A DNA stretch of 64,000 bases from Pseudacidovorax intermedius (GTDB lineage: Bacteria > Pseudomonadota > Gammaproteobacteria > Burkholderiales > Burkholderiaceae_C). Every line of letters begins with the position of its first letter. Position 1 is the stretch's first letter. A model generated the notes under the pieces. That model searched no databases, was not told the origin of the DNA, and worked only from the letters and a program-made list of their open reading frames with translations. Location of the stretch: positions 1 to 64,000 of the forward strand of contig NZ_LDSL01000108.1 of the NCBI RefSeq assembly GCF_001476815.1, read 5' to 3'. Positions 1 through 7,667 of the stretch are shown in pieces. Made by a program: the position numbers and the translations under genes.

Positions 1-265
1 CGTCGGCGCGGGCCGGGTCTTCCGCGGCCCGCTTCCGCCGGGCCGCGATGGGAGCATCGGCCGCGGACAGAGCCTGGCGCATGCGCTCGAGGTCGGCGTT
101 GACGGCGTCCACGGACGGCAGCGTTGCGCCGGGGCCTTCCACGACCAGCACGTCGGCCGACACATAGACGTGGTCAGCGGGGGCGTCGTCGCCGGCTTCC
201 ACGAACTTGCCCAGGGCCCAGGCCGGGGCCTTGTCCTCGAACTGCACCACGTCGCCGACCTTCGC
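1..265 (-). pseudogene. Inverted duplicate fragment of the first phage gene
   Basis: The minus strand stays open across this stretch. It reads first a segment beginning KVGDVVQFEDKAPAW, then the same DDAPADHVYVSADVLVV segment that is coded on the plus strand from 266 onward. It is therefore the upstream part plus a partial copy of the gene at 266-673, in inverted orientation. It has no start and no end in this window. Several amino acid differences from the plus copy (for example REAM versus RQAL) come from the substitutions near the window edge. I treat it as a product of the foldback, not as a functional gene. Confidence 0.7.
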
Positions 266-461
266 GCCGGCGACGACGCCCCCGCTGACCACGTGTATGT
301 GTCGGCCGACGTGCTGGTCGTGGAAGGCTCCGGCGCAACGCTGCCGTCCGTGGACGCCGTCAACGCCGACCTCGAGCGCATGCGCGAGGCTATGTCCGCG
401 GCCGATGCTGCCATCGAGGCCTGGCGGAAGCGGGCCGAGGAAGAGCAGGCCCGCGCCGACG
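1..461. repeat. Foldback inverted repeat at window edge
   Basis: Bases 1-196 are the reverse complement of 266-461 (paired positions sum to 462) with roughly ten substitutions and no indels. The arms are separated by a 69-base loop (197-265). Mismatches concentrate toward the outer end near position 1. Both arms encode the same peptide, once on each strand, and the loop encodes the residues that should precede it, but on the minus strand. The natural gene is therefore folded back on itself. The turn lies at the self-complementary hexamer GCCGGC. This fits a chimeric read or contig-end artefact better than a biological palindrome. Confidence 0.85.
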
Positions 462-673
462 AACTCGCCGAGAAGCTGCGGGCTGCGGAGGCCGCCCGCG
501 ACGCTGCCATGCAGGACGCCGACGCGCTGCGCGCCCAGCTGAAGCCGCCGGAAGGTGGCGCCGACCGCGCCGCGCTGGAGGCCGAAGCCACCGCGCTGGG
601 CGTGCAGTTCCGCAGCAACATCAGCGACGAGACGCTGGCGGCCCGCATCGCCGAAGCCAAGGCCGCGAAGTGA
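266..673 (+). CDS. Phage hypothetical protein, coiled coil (5' partial)
   Basis: About 135 residues are readable before the stop at 673. After a beta-rich start (HVYVSADVLVV) comes a long Ala/Glu/Arg-rich coiled coil, from about residue 30 to 95. The C-terminal motif around FRSNISDETLAARI resembles the small helix-extended-loop-helix (HeH/LEM-like) tail found on many phage proteins. The true N-terminus is missing because the sequence folds back at 266; an apparent upstream start at 170 would translate antisense sequence and is rejected. It lies just before the head-tail joining genes and its stop overlaps the next start (ATG at 670). Its role is unknown; a capsid-associated or scaffold-like structural protein is a guess from position. 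Confidence 0.6.
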   Translation, partial: AGDDAPADHVYVSADVLVVEGSGATLPSVDAVNADLERMREAMSAADAAIEAWRKRAEEEQARADELAEKLRAAEAARDAAMQDADALRAQLKPPEGGADRAALEAEATALGVQFRSNISDETLAARIAEAKAAK

Positions 674-1035
674 TCACAGCCACCCAGGCGCAGCAGTACC
701 TGTCGGAAGCCCTGGGCATCTCGGTGCCCGGGTTTCTGGTGGAGGCCGCTGTCGCCAAGGTGGCCACGGCCGAGCCGGCCATGATCCTGGCGGGCTACAG
801 CGATCAGGACCGGCAACTGGTGCAGGTTTACGCGGTCGCACTGATCGCCGCGGCCGGCGCGCCGCGGCGCATCGCATCGCAGGGAGCGCCTTCGGGCGCG
901 TCCCGCTCCTTCAAGAACTTCGATGACGGCCTGACCCAGCTGCGCCGCTCTCTCGCCGCCCTGGACAAGGCCGGAACAGTCGCGGCTCTCGTAGGGCCGG
1001 ACCCCGCCTCCGGCACGCTATTCCTTGTGGTGTGA
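670..1035 (+). CDS. Phage head-tail connector-like protein
   Basis: A 121-residue, mostly helical protein. The N-terminal pattern TATQAQQYLSEALGISVPGF, then a helix rich in Ala and Val, is typical of small phage proteins encoded between the capsid gene and the tail genes. Their length and place match gp6-type connectors or related DUFs. The start overlaps the stop of the preceding gene (ATGA-type coupling), as usual in phage late operons. No enzymatic motif is visible. Assignment rests on position and size more than sequence, so head-tail joining is an inference. Confidence 0.55.
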   Translation: MITATQAQQYLSEALGISVPGFLVEAAVAKVATAEPAMILAGYSDQDRQLVQVYAVALIAAAGAPRRIASQGAPSGASRSFKNFDDGLTQLRRSLAALDKAGTVAALVGPDPASGTLFLVV

Positions 1036-1043
1036 TCCGGGGA

Positions 1044-1889
1044 TCAGGCCCGCGGTGGCCCGTAGTGCCACTCTCGATGGCAGTTTGGGCACAAAGCAAT
1101 CGTGTTCTCCACTTCGTCGGTGCCGTTCTCGCTGAGCGGTAAAACGTGATGGACCTCAAGATACGGATCGCCATTCGACCTTCGAATGAATGGCGCCTTG
1201 GCTCCGCATCCCCCACAAACGCCATTGGCCAAATACAAGCGCTCGGCGATGACGTCAGGGTTGCGGTCGTACTGCACTGACTGGACGACGATCTTGCGCG
1301 GCACTTTTTCGGCTTGGGCAAGGCGAGATCTTCGCTCCTCCACAGCTGAGGCAAGCGAACGTTGCGTCTCTGCCTCCTGTTTCATCCGCAGCCTGCTCAG
1401 TTCGCAATAGTCCAACTGGAAGGCTCGCGGGGTTGCCTGCCGGTAGGGATAGCTAAGGTCGTTGCTGGGTTCAGGGTCCAGGGTTAGCCATATCGCCCCC
1501 GGATCTGTTTCCTCATCAATATCAGTGATCGTGAACAGGTGTTCCGGTGCACATTGCCTCAGCGGCTCCGACTTTAGAAATCCCACCTTCCGCATTGGTA
1601 GGCGCTTCGCTAAATAGAGCAAGTTGATCAACTTTGCTCGATTGGCTTCGACTCTGCCTTCCCAGACTCGAGGTACAGAGTAACGAAACTTCTTGTGCAG
1701 CTCGTCCCAAAGTACACCATGCTCAAAGAGCGCGATGGCAAAAATGCTCGCGCCCCCTTTTTCCGCCTCAGCTTTGCTGCAGTCGAATCCACCCCAGCGG
1801 GCATCATGAAGCTTTACGCCAAATATTTCGAAGGCAGCTCGATGAGGAGTATCAAATATCTTGTCGTGAGCGTTTGCTGAAGGTGGCAT
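1044..1889 (-). CDS. HNH endonuclease-domain protein (reverse-oriented cargo)
   Basis: 281 residues. The C-terminal 60 residues form a McrA-like HNH nuclease: a first Cys pair (C225, C228), the catalytic HH (247-248) in LEVHHVLPLSENG, Asn at 262 (VENTIALC), and a second pair C267/C270 followed by His271. The Cys pairs would bind structural zinc. The N-terminal 200 residues are unrecognised; they may recognise DNA or a modified base. The gene is transcribed against the phage late operon between two head-tail joining genes, and its base composition is visibly less GC-rich than its neighbours. This is the pattern of a later insertion (moron). Possible roles are restriction of competing DNA or a homing-type nuclease; the sequence does not decide. 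Confidence 0.75.
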   Translation of the reverse strand: MPPSANAHDKIFDTPHRAAFEIFGVKLHDARWGGFDCSKAEAEKGGASIFAIALFEHGVLWDELHKKFRYSVPRVWEGRVEANRAKLINLLYLAKRLPMRKVGFLKSEPLRQCAPEHLFTITDIDEETDPGAIWLTLDPEPSNDLSYPYRQATPRAFQLDYCELSRLRMKQEAETQRSLASAVEERRSRLAQAEKVPRKIVVQSVQYDRNPDVIAERLYLANGVCGGCGAKAPFIRRSNGDPYLEVHHVLPLSENGTDEVENTIALCPNCHREWHYGPPRA

Positions 1890-1917
1890 GCAGGCTGCGA
1901 GGCGTAAATTGGGGGGT

Positions 1918-1926
1918 CCCTAGCAT
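1918..1926 (+). promoter_or_regulatory. Recurrent phage motif YCCTAGYAT, copy 1
   Basis: CCCTAGCAT, followed by seven bases and the ATG at 1934. No Shine-Dalgarno sequence is visible here. The TAGCAT part matches a -10 hexamer at four of six positions, and its distance to the start codon would fit a leaderless transcript. Other copies are at 2281, 8969 and 12819. Confidence 0.45.
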
Positions 1927-1933
1927 AGCGGCC

Positions 1934-2275
1934 ATGTCCTCCGCCGCATCTTGGTCCTACACCGCCGCCGCCACGCTCTGGCCGCTGCTCGGCCGCGACG
2001 ACTGGACGGGCGCCGCAACTTACGGCGCACCCCAAGTCATCGCCTGCGACTACTCGGCAGAGGTCATGCGCATGACTGACGCCAAGGGCGAAGAATTCAT
2101 ATCCCGGCAGCAGATCTTCACCGAGCGCGCCGGCGTGGAGCCGGGAGACATGATCCTGATCGGCGTCTCGGTCAGCCTGGACCCCATCACAGCCGGCGCG
2201 GCCGAGGTGCGCGCCGTCACGCGGTGGGGCGATACGCTCGACCGCCAGGCCGACGATTACCGCATCTCCACCTGA
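1934..2275 (+). CDS. Phage head-closure/neck candidate protein
   Basis: 113 residues, starting with MSSAASWSYTAAATLWPLL. The start was set at 1934 because the longer reading frame upstream overlaps the reverse-oriented HNH gene and has no phage-like content. The C-terminal half (EPGDMILIGVSVSLDPITAGAAE) is beta-rich. It lies between the connector-like gene and an HK97 gp10-like gene. In lambda-like and HK97-like phages this slot encodes the stopper or head-closure protein (FII/gp7 position). Similarity is not strong enough by eye to name a family; the role is inferred from gene order. Confidence 0.55.
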   Translation: MSSAASWSYTAAATLWPLLGRDDWTGAATYGAPQVIACDYSAEVMRMTDAKGEEFISRQQIFTERAGVEPGDMILIGVSVSLDPITAGAAEVRAVTRWGDTLDRQADDYRIST

Positions 2276-2280
2276 TGCCT

Positions 2281-2289
2281 CCCTAGCAT
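2281..2289 (+). promoter_or_regulatory. Recurrent phage motif YCCTAGYAT, copy 2
   Basis: CCCTAGCAT lies eight bases before the ATG at 2298, directly after the stop of the preceding gene. There is no purine-rich ribosome binding site between the motif and the start. Confidence 0.45.
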
Positions 2290-2297
2290 GCCTCGGC

Positions 2298-2645
2298 ATG
2301 GCTACGAAGGTCGTCAACAAGCTGCCCCAATTCGTCACGCGCACCGAGCAGCGTGGCGCGCGCGGTGTCGCGCAGGCGCTCGTGCTAGGGGCTGCCGAGG
2401 CATCCGTGATGACGCCCATCGACACCTCCAACCTGCTGAACTCGCAGTATCGCGACGTCAGCAAGCACGGCAAGGCCATCGTCGGCCGGGTGGGCTACAC
2501 GGCCGAACACGCGCTGCCGGTCCACGATCCTGAGCACAAGCAGCAGTTCCGGCGCGCGACGGCAAAGAAAGAGTTCCTGAAGAAGGGCTTCGAGAAAGCC
2601 GAGCCCAACATCCGCGGCGTCATCACCGGGGCGATCCGCGTATGA
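2298..2645 (+). CDS. HK97 gp10-like tail completion/neck protein
   Basis: 115 residues, basic and helical at the N-terminus, followed by VMTPIDTSNLLNSQYRDV and GRVGYTAEHALPVHD. A turn with P(I/V)DTSNL and then an aromatic segment GYTAEHALPVH is characteristic of HK97-gp10 family morphogenesis proteins, which sit at the head-tail interface and help tail attachment or completion. The stop overlaps the next start at 2642. The position between the head-closure gene and the tail terminator gene supports the call. Confidence 0.7.
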   Translation: MATKVVNKLPQFVTRTEQRGARGVAQALVLGAAEASVMTPIDTSNLLNSQYRDVSKHGKAIVGRVGYTAEHALPVHDPEHKQQFRRATAKKEFLKKGFEKAEPNIRGVITGAIRV

Positions 2646-2992
2646 CGTCGCCAGTCGATTCTCTGCGCGCGTTCGTGCAGCTTCTACTGCCGGGTTGGCG
2701 CCTGCAGTTTGGCAAGTGGACGGACGGCACGAAGACCGACCGATACGCCGTGATCAAGCCCATGGCGGGCCTGCCCATCGAACTGGTCCGCCGGCCGCAG
2801 TTCTCGCTGATTCTGATTGCTGGCTTGAACGATCCCGCGACCCTACCCAATGAAGCGGCTGAAGCGGTCATCCAGGCCATGCTCGCAGACACCGAAGACC
2901 CCATGTTCATGCAGCCGGGCGAGCCGGTTCCCTGGTTCACCGACGACGGCCGCCCCGTCGCCGAGATTTCCATTCAAACCATCACTGACTGA
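2642..2992 (+). CDS. Tail terminator protein (gpU-like)
   Basis: 116 residues with alternating helices and strands. It is placed exactly between the gp10-like gene and the major tail tube gene, where lambda-like phages encode gpU or its equivalent, which caps the growing tail tube. Size fits (lambda gpU is of similar length). The start at 2642 overlaps the upstream stop, indicating translational coupling. There is no motif that proves identity; the call combines size, fold pattern and order. Confidence 0.6.
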   Translation: MTSPVDSLRAFVQLLLPGWRLQFGKWTDGTKTDRYAVIKPMAGLPIELVRRPQFSLILIAGLNDPATLPNEAAEAVIQAMLADTEDPMFMQPGEPVPWFTDDGRPVAEISIQTITD

Positions 2993-3003
2993 GGACCACC
3001 ACC

Positions 3004-3453
3004 ATGGGCAAGTACATCGGGAAGAGCTTCGCGTTCGAGTTCGCCATCGCGGCCGAGAACTCGGTGCCCACCGCACTGACCTACGTCCCGCTCGGCGCGA
3101 TGCGCGACAAGAGCATCAAGTTCAGCTGGGACACCGCGGACGCCACGGCCGACGACTCGCCGGCGGCGACGAAGGAGCAGATCGCCACCTTCAAGTCCGT
3201 TGAGATCTCGGGCTCGGGCGTCAGTCGCGGCACCGAGCGGCCCAACCAGGACACGCTCGAGGCGCACATCAACACGCCCAGCGCCGTCACCGGCGGCCAG
3301 CCCTGCGTCTGGCTGCGCCTGACCCACCCGTCGGGCAAGCGCTACTACGGCTACTTCATGGTGTCGGAGTTCAGCACCGACGCCCCCTACGCCGACGTCA
3401 TCACCTGGTCGATGACCGCCAACAGCAACGGCGCCGTCACCATCACCCCGTAA
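3004..3453 (+). CDS. Major tail tube protein
   Basis: 149 residues, mostly beta-strand, with a clear ribosome binding site (GAGGA) just upstream. It begins MGKYIGKSFAFEFAIA and includes the acidic, Ala-rich loop SWDTADATADDSPAATKEQ and a C-terminal strand TWSMTANSNGAVTITP. This layout matches phage major tail proteins of the TP901-1/lambda V type. It lies upstream of the assembly chaperone and the tape measure gene, the standard order in siphoviruses. Being the tube subunit it would be among the most abundant virion proteins. Confidence 0.75.
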   Translation: MGKYIGKSFAFEFAIAAENSVPTALTYVPLGAMRDKSIKFSWDTADATADDSPAATKEQIATFKSVEISGSGVSRGTERPNQDTLEAHINTPSAVTGGQPCVWLRLTHPSGKRYYGYFMVSEFSTDAPYADVITWSMTANSNGAVTITP

Positions 3454-3464
3454 GGAGCAGCACC

Positions 3465-3812
3465 ATGGCAGTAATCGCCCCCATCGACGGCCGGCAGAAC
3501 GGCAAGTTCCTGGCAACTGGCCAGACCCTCACGGCCAGCGACTCGCTAACGGTCAATCCGGACCGCAAGCAGCTGCTGGTCTTGACCAACGGCACGGCCA
3601 GCACCATCACGGCAACCCTGCTGGGCTCCACCGCGACGGCCGCGGATCTGCCGGGCTATGGCGGCTCGGTCAGCCTGTCCGCGGGCTATCCCATCGCGGT
3701 GGCGGCCAACACCGCCCAGGCCGTCGAGCTGGCGGACATTGCCCTGTTCCTGCAGGGCAACGTCACCATCACCGGCGGCACCGGCCTGAACGCCAAGCTG
3801 TTCGAGCTCTGA
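3465..3812 (+). CDS. Small beta-rich phage structural protein
   Basis: 115 residues, rich in Thr, Ala and Gly, predicted all-beta (repeated VLTNGTASTITATLLG type strands). It follows the tail tube gene by eleven bases with a good ribosome binding site (AAGGAG). The stop overlaps the next start (TGATG). A surface decoration or Ig-like protein attached to the tail tube is possible, since such domains are often encoded separately after the tube gene. No named family was recognised. Confidence 0.5.
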   Translation: MAVIAPIDGRQNGKFLATGQTLTASDSLTVNPDRKQLLVLTNGTASTITATLLGSTATAADLPGYGGSVSLSAGYPIAVAANTAQAVELADIALFLQGNVTITGGTGLNAKLFEL

Positions 3813-4363
3813 TGCTGGTTGAGCACGGCTACGTGCGCGCGGAGGCGCCGGACGGGACGGTCTACACGTTCTGCCCGTCCTTCGCCCGCGTGGCCGCGCT
3901 CGATTCGCCAGCCGGCATCGTGGCGCTTTTCGTGGCCCTGCACGGGCCCGGGGCCGCGGACGTGGCCCGCTACGTCCTGGCCGTGCTGTGTGAGCAGGAC
4001 GATCCCACGCCCCTGATCGGCTGCCTGGAGGCGGAAGAGGGCGCCGTGCTGCGCCAGGTCGACGGCGCCATGCCAGCGGCGGAGCAGGTCATCCTGGCGC
4101 GCCACCTGATGCAGCACGGGATCTGCGGCACCGCCGCGCCGGGCCAGGGCGGCGGCGAGTACAGCCAGACCTTCGACGCCGCCGAATTCGTCTCCGCCGC
4201 GCGCGTCCACCTGGGGCTGCCGGCCACCGACGCCGAAGCCCTGTCCATGACCGAGCTGCAGCACCTGATGCGCCTCAAGTTCCCTGACCCGAAGGCCGGC
4301 GAGGTGCCAGACGAAGGAGAGTACGAGGCCACGATGGCGCTGGTGAGGGGGAAGAATGGCTGA
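3812..4363 (+). CDS. Tail assembly protein, DUF6246-like
   Basis: 183 residues. The opening MLVEHGYVRAEAPDGTVYTF CPSF pattern and the C-terminal SMTELQHLMRLKFP resemble the DUF6246 phage family. It sits directly before the tape measure gene, the place of the lambda G/GT tail assembly chaperones. I see no evidence of a programmed frameshift extending it: the tape measure gene starts at 4356, overlapping by eight bases in a different frame. The likely role is to chaperone the tape measure protein before tube polymerisation. Confidence 0.65.
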   Translation: MLVEHGYVRAEAPDGTVYTFCPSFARVAALDSPAGIVALFVALHGPGAADVARYVLAVLCEQDDPTPLIGCLEAEEGAVLRQVDGAMPAAEQVILARHLMQHGICGTAAPGQGGGEYSQTFDAAEFVSAARVHLGLPATDAEALSMTELQHLMRLKFPDPKAGEVPDEGEYEATMALVRGKNG

Positions 4364-7265
4364 GCAGGTCGGTGGGATCTACTACGACGTCCGCCTGGAG
4401 ACGGGGCAGCTGCTGCGTGATCAGCAGCAGGTCCAGCGCTCGCTGAAGGCGACCGGTGACGCGGGCGACAAGCTGGCGGCCAACTTCAATGCCATCGCGC
4501 TGGCGGCGAAGCTGCTGGCCGCGGCGCTGGCCGCCGTGAAGGCGGCAGAGGCGGCCGACGAGATGCGCCTGCTGAGCGCGCGCGTGGAGGTGGCAGCCGG
4601 CAGCGTCGAGAAGGGCACCCAGGCGATGAACCGCCTGGTGCAGATCAGCCGCACCACGCAGACGGCCGTCGAGGGCAACGTCGATGTCTTCAACCGGCTG
4701 AACCAGTCGCTCATCCAGATGGGCGGCACGCAGAACGACACGCTGAACCTGGTCGACTTGCTGGCCAAGGCCATCCGGGTGTCCGGCGCTTCGGCGGTCG
4801 AGGCCAAGAATGCCATGCTGCAATTCGGCCAGGCGCTCGGCTCGGGCAAGCTGCAGGGCGACGAACTGCGCTCGCTGCTCGAGAACGCACCGTACCTGAT
4901 GCGGCAGCTGGCCGACGGCATCGGCAAGCCCGTGGGCGAGTTGAAGAAGCTGGGCGAGCAGGGCAAGCTGACTGCCGATGTGGTCGTGGCCGCCCTCACG
5001 AAGTCGGCCGAGCGCATCAATGCGGACTTCGCCAAGTTCCCGCAGACGGTGAGCGGGGCCTTCCAACTGGTCCAGGACGCCGCGGCACGCCTGAACCAGA
5101 AGATGGACGACGCGAGCGGCAAAAGCGCGGCGCTGGCTGGCGCTGCGCAGGGGCTGTCGCAGGTGCTGGACAACCTCACCGGTCAGATGGCTGGCGTCAC
5201 GACCGAGGCCGACAAGCTGGGCCGGAACAAGGCCATTCAAGGGTGGTCCGAAGAGACGAAGCTCTTCCTCAGCTACGTGGTCGACGCGCTGGACGTGACG
5301 TGGCAGGCGGTCTCCGTCTTCGGCCGGAACGTGCTCTTTGCGTTTCAGGGCGTGGGCTCGGAGATCGGGGCTGTCGCCGCGCAATTGAACTTGCTGCAGG
5401 AGGCGGCCAAGGGAGGCCGCAGCATCACTGACCCCTTCGGCACCAAGGCGGCCTGGAAGGCCTTCAACAGCCCGGAGTATCAGGCGATCACTGACGCCGT
5501 GCGCGAGGACGGCGAGCGCCGGCGCAAGATCATGGATGCCGAGGACGCCAAGACCCTGGCCAGGACGGAGCTGGCGGGCGAACGGATGCGCCGCGAGTGG
5601 GCCCAGCAGGCAAAGGAGCAGCGCGGCTTCACGCCGACGGGCGATGCGCCGTCAAAGCTCAAGGCACCGAAGGACGAAGACGAGGCCCGCAAGCTGGCGG
5701 CCAAGACGGCGGCGGCCCAGGCCTATTACCAGGGGCTCGTGGCCGAGAACGCCCAAGCGCTGGCCAAGATCAATGCCGAAGAGCAGAAGGCCCTTGAAGA
5801 AAACAAGCGCCGGGCCGCCGAGGACAAGAACAACCAGGAGATCTACGCGAAGGCCCGCGTCGAGATCCAGAAGAAGTACGCGCGCGAGCGGGCCAAGCTC
5901 GAAGAGCAGACGCTGCGGCAGGTCGCCGACCTGCAGATCGAACTGACCCGCGACGCCGACCAGAAGGTCGCCATGATCGAGGCGGAGGCGCTGCGGCGTG
6001 CCGATGCATCCGAGCGGTTGGGCATCGCCACTGCGTCAGAGGCTGAGCGTGCGCGCACCAAGGCCAAGGCGCAGGCGCAGCTTGAGCGCGAGAAGCTGAG
6101 CGACCGCGAGGCGCAAGCATCCGCCGACCTCGCCATCACCGCTGCCACTGACGAGCTGACGAAGATCGACCTGATGCGGCAGGAGGCAATCCGCAAGGCC
6201 CAGGCCGACTATCAGCAGGGGGCCATTACTCGGAAGGAAATGGAGCTGCGCGAAGCCAAGGCATCGGTGGACGCGCAGATTGCAATTCGGCAGCAGCTGG
6301 CCAGCCTCAACCCGCTGGCCCAATTGGAGAGGGAGTACCAGCAGAAGCTAAGCCTCGTCCAGTATTACGAGCAGCAGATGGCCCAGGCCGGCGTGGATGG
6401 CGCCACCTTTGCCGAGCAGAAGAAGACGGAGCTGGCCAGTCAGTTCAGGCAGCAGCGCCAAGCGCTGATCGAGGCCGAATTCGTCGCCCAAGGCGCTGCC
6501 AATCAGTTCCTTATGGGCTCGCTGAACAGCCTGGCCGGCACTGCTTCTTCGGCCATCACGGGACTGTTGAACGGAACCATGTCGGCTTCGGATGCCATGA
6601 GGAACCTTGGCAATGTGGTGCTGAATGAAGCAGTCTCGGCGCTGGTGCAGGTTGGCCTGCAGTACATCAAGAATGCCCTGCTGGCAAAGACGGCCGACGC
6701 AGCCATGCTGGCAACGAAGGCGGCCAATGCAGCGGCATACACGGGCGCTGTGAGCGCGCAGGTTGCCGTGACCTCGTCGCTCGCCGCAGCCAGTGCCTTT
6801 GCTTCGACAGCAGCCATTCCGATCACAGGCCCTGGCTTGGCGCCGGCCGCTGCGGCTGCCGCCGGTGCTGCTGCGGCGGCGCTGGGCGCTCCCGCTATCG
6901 CCATGGCTCCGCTGGCCGGCGCTCGCCGTTATGGCGGCAGCGTGTCGGCGAACTCGCTGTACCGAGTCAACGAGGATGGCAGGCCGGAGATGTACACCGC
7001 CGGTAATGGCTCGCAGTACCTGCTACCCGCCAGGGGCGGCAGCGTCACGCCTTCCGATCAAGTGGGTGGCGGCATCACTGTGAACGTGATGAATGCGCCA
7101 GCGGGCACGAATCCGCAGGTCACGGTGAACGACCGCGAGGTCTGGATCGACCTTGCGGCCAAAGCGGCCGAAGCCAGGGTTGCCGAGGGGTTTGCAAGTA
7201 ACACGGGCCCGGCCTGGACCGCCTTGCGGTCCAGCAGCAACGTTCGGTCTGGTGGCTTGAGCTAG
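4356..7265 (+). CDS. Tail tape measure protein
   Basis: 969 residues. The N-terminal region (about 1-250) contains the tape-measure domain of lambda gpH-like proteins (QMGGTQNDTLNLVDLLAKAI, LGSGKLQGDELRSLLENAPY). A long charged coiled coil spans about 438-660 and Ala-rich hydrophobic helices about 720-860. The C-terminus has RYGGSVSANSLYRVNEDGRP, usual for this family. The protein sets tail length, is threaded through the tube and is ejected with the DNA. A length near 970 residues suggests a tail of roughly 140-150 nm at about 0.15 nm per residue (inference). It is the last gene before the reverse-oriented cargo cassette; its stop overlaps the stop of the opposing lipoprotein gene. Confidence 0.95.
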   Translation: MAEQVGGIYYDVRLETGQLLRDQQQVQRSLKATGDAGDKLAANFNAIALAAKLLAAALAAVKAAEAADEMRLLSARVEVAAGSVEKGTQAMNRLVQISRTTQTAVEGNVDVFNRLNQSLIQMGGTQNDTLNLVDLLAKAIRVSGASAVEAKNAMLQFGQALGSGKLQGDELRSLLENAPYLMRQLADGIGKPVGELKKLGEQGKLTADVVVAALTKSAERINADFAKFPQTVSGAFQLVQDAAARLNQKMDDASGKSAALAGAAQGLSQVLDNLTGQMAGVTTEADKLGRNKAIQGWSEETKLFLSYVVDALDVTWQAVSVFGRNVLFAFQGVGSEIGAVAAQLNLLQEAAKGGRSITDPFGTKAAWKAFNSPEYQAITDAVREDGERRRKIMDAEDAKTLARTELAGERMRREWAQQAKEQRGFTPTGDAPSKLKAPKDEDEARKLAAKTAAAQAYYQGLVAENAQALAKINAEEQKALEENKRRAAEDKNNQEIYAKARVEIQKKYARERAKLEEQTLRQVADLQIELTRDADQKVAMIEAEALRRADASERLGIATASEAERARTKAKAQAQLEREKLSDREAQASADLAITAATDELTKIDLMRQEAIRKAQADYQQGAITRKEMELREAKASVDAQIAIRQQLASLNPLAQLEREYQQKLSLVQYYEQQMAQAGVDGATFAEQKKTELASQFRQQRQALIEAEFVAQGAANQFLMGSLNSLAGTASSAITGLLNGTMSASDAMRNLGNVVLNEAVSALVQVGLQYIKNALLAKTADAAMLATKAANAAAYTGAVSAQVAVTSSLAAASAFASTAAIPITGPGLAPAAAAAAGAAAAALGAPAIAMAPLAGARRYGGSVSANSLYRVNEDGRPEMYTAGNGSQYLLPARGGSVTPSDQVGGGITVNVMNAPAGTNPQVTVNDREVWIDLAAKAAEARVAEGFASNTGPAWTALRSSSNVRSGGLS

Positions 7266-7663
7266 CGCCTCGGCTGGTCCGAAACAGGCGCTACCGGGCC
7301 TGCGCTGGCGCCGCGGCCGGTCCCGGTCTCCGTCGCCGAGCTAGTGGTGTCGACTAGCCGCTCAGCGGCGTCAAAGCGCAGCGTCATGGTGTTGCTGCGG
7401 GAATCGGCTCCGCCTGCAAAAGCGCCCACGACGGGAATGAAGGTTGCTGGGCGCACGGCAACCTCGGCGAAGCTGTAGATCACCATGGAAGTGCCGTCCC
7501 CCATGCGCATCTGCATGGTGGGCTTGCCCAGGGCCTGCAGCACTTCGGCCTTTGTCGTCACGCCCCTCTGGAAGTGCGCAACTTGGTCGTCAGTGACGCG
7601 CACGCCTGAGGCGGCGCACCCTGCCAGGGCAGCAGCGGCCAGGGCTGCGATCAATAGTCTCAT
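7262..7663 (-). CDS. BamE/SmpA-like small lipoprotein in prophage
   Basis: 133 residues with a signal peptide ending in a lipobox (AALAGC), giving an acylated Cys18 or so. The following segment (DDQVAHFQRGVTTKAEVLQALGKPTMQ) has the pattern of the SmpA/OmlA (BamE-like) fold, where a helical turn and a G-KP motif precede beta strands. It lies on the opposite strand inside the tail operon and is the most downstream member of a three-gene reverse cassette. Phage-encoded lipoproteins in such positions are often lysogenic conversion or superinfection-exclusion factors that act at the outer membrane; this function is an inference. Confidence 0.65.
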   Translation of the reverse strand: MRLLIAALAAAALAGCAASGVRVTDDQVAHFQRGVTTKAEVLQALGKPTMQMRMGDGTSMVIYSFAEVAVRPATFIPVVGAFAGGADSRSNTMTLRFDAAERLVDTTSSATETGTGRGASAGPVAPVSDQPRR

Positions 7664-7667
7664 GGTG

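Noticed and set aside
170-265. Apparent start at 170 for the first phage gene
   Set aside because: The translated leader is the antisense of the real upstream coding sequence because of the foldback; only the part from 266 is genuine.
1-461. Hairpin telomere of a linear plasmid-prophage
   Set aside because: The arms are nearly 200 bases with scattered mismatches and a 69-base loop of coding sequence, unlike compact telomere palindromes, and the prophage borders a tRNA-Pro on the other side.
3800-4363. Programmed frameshift between the chaperone gene and the tape measure gene (lambda G/GT type)
   Set aside because: No slippery heptamer was seen near 4340-4363 and no extended T domain in an alternate frame precedes the tape measure start.
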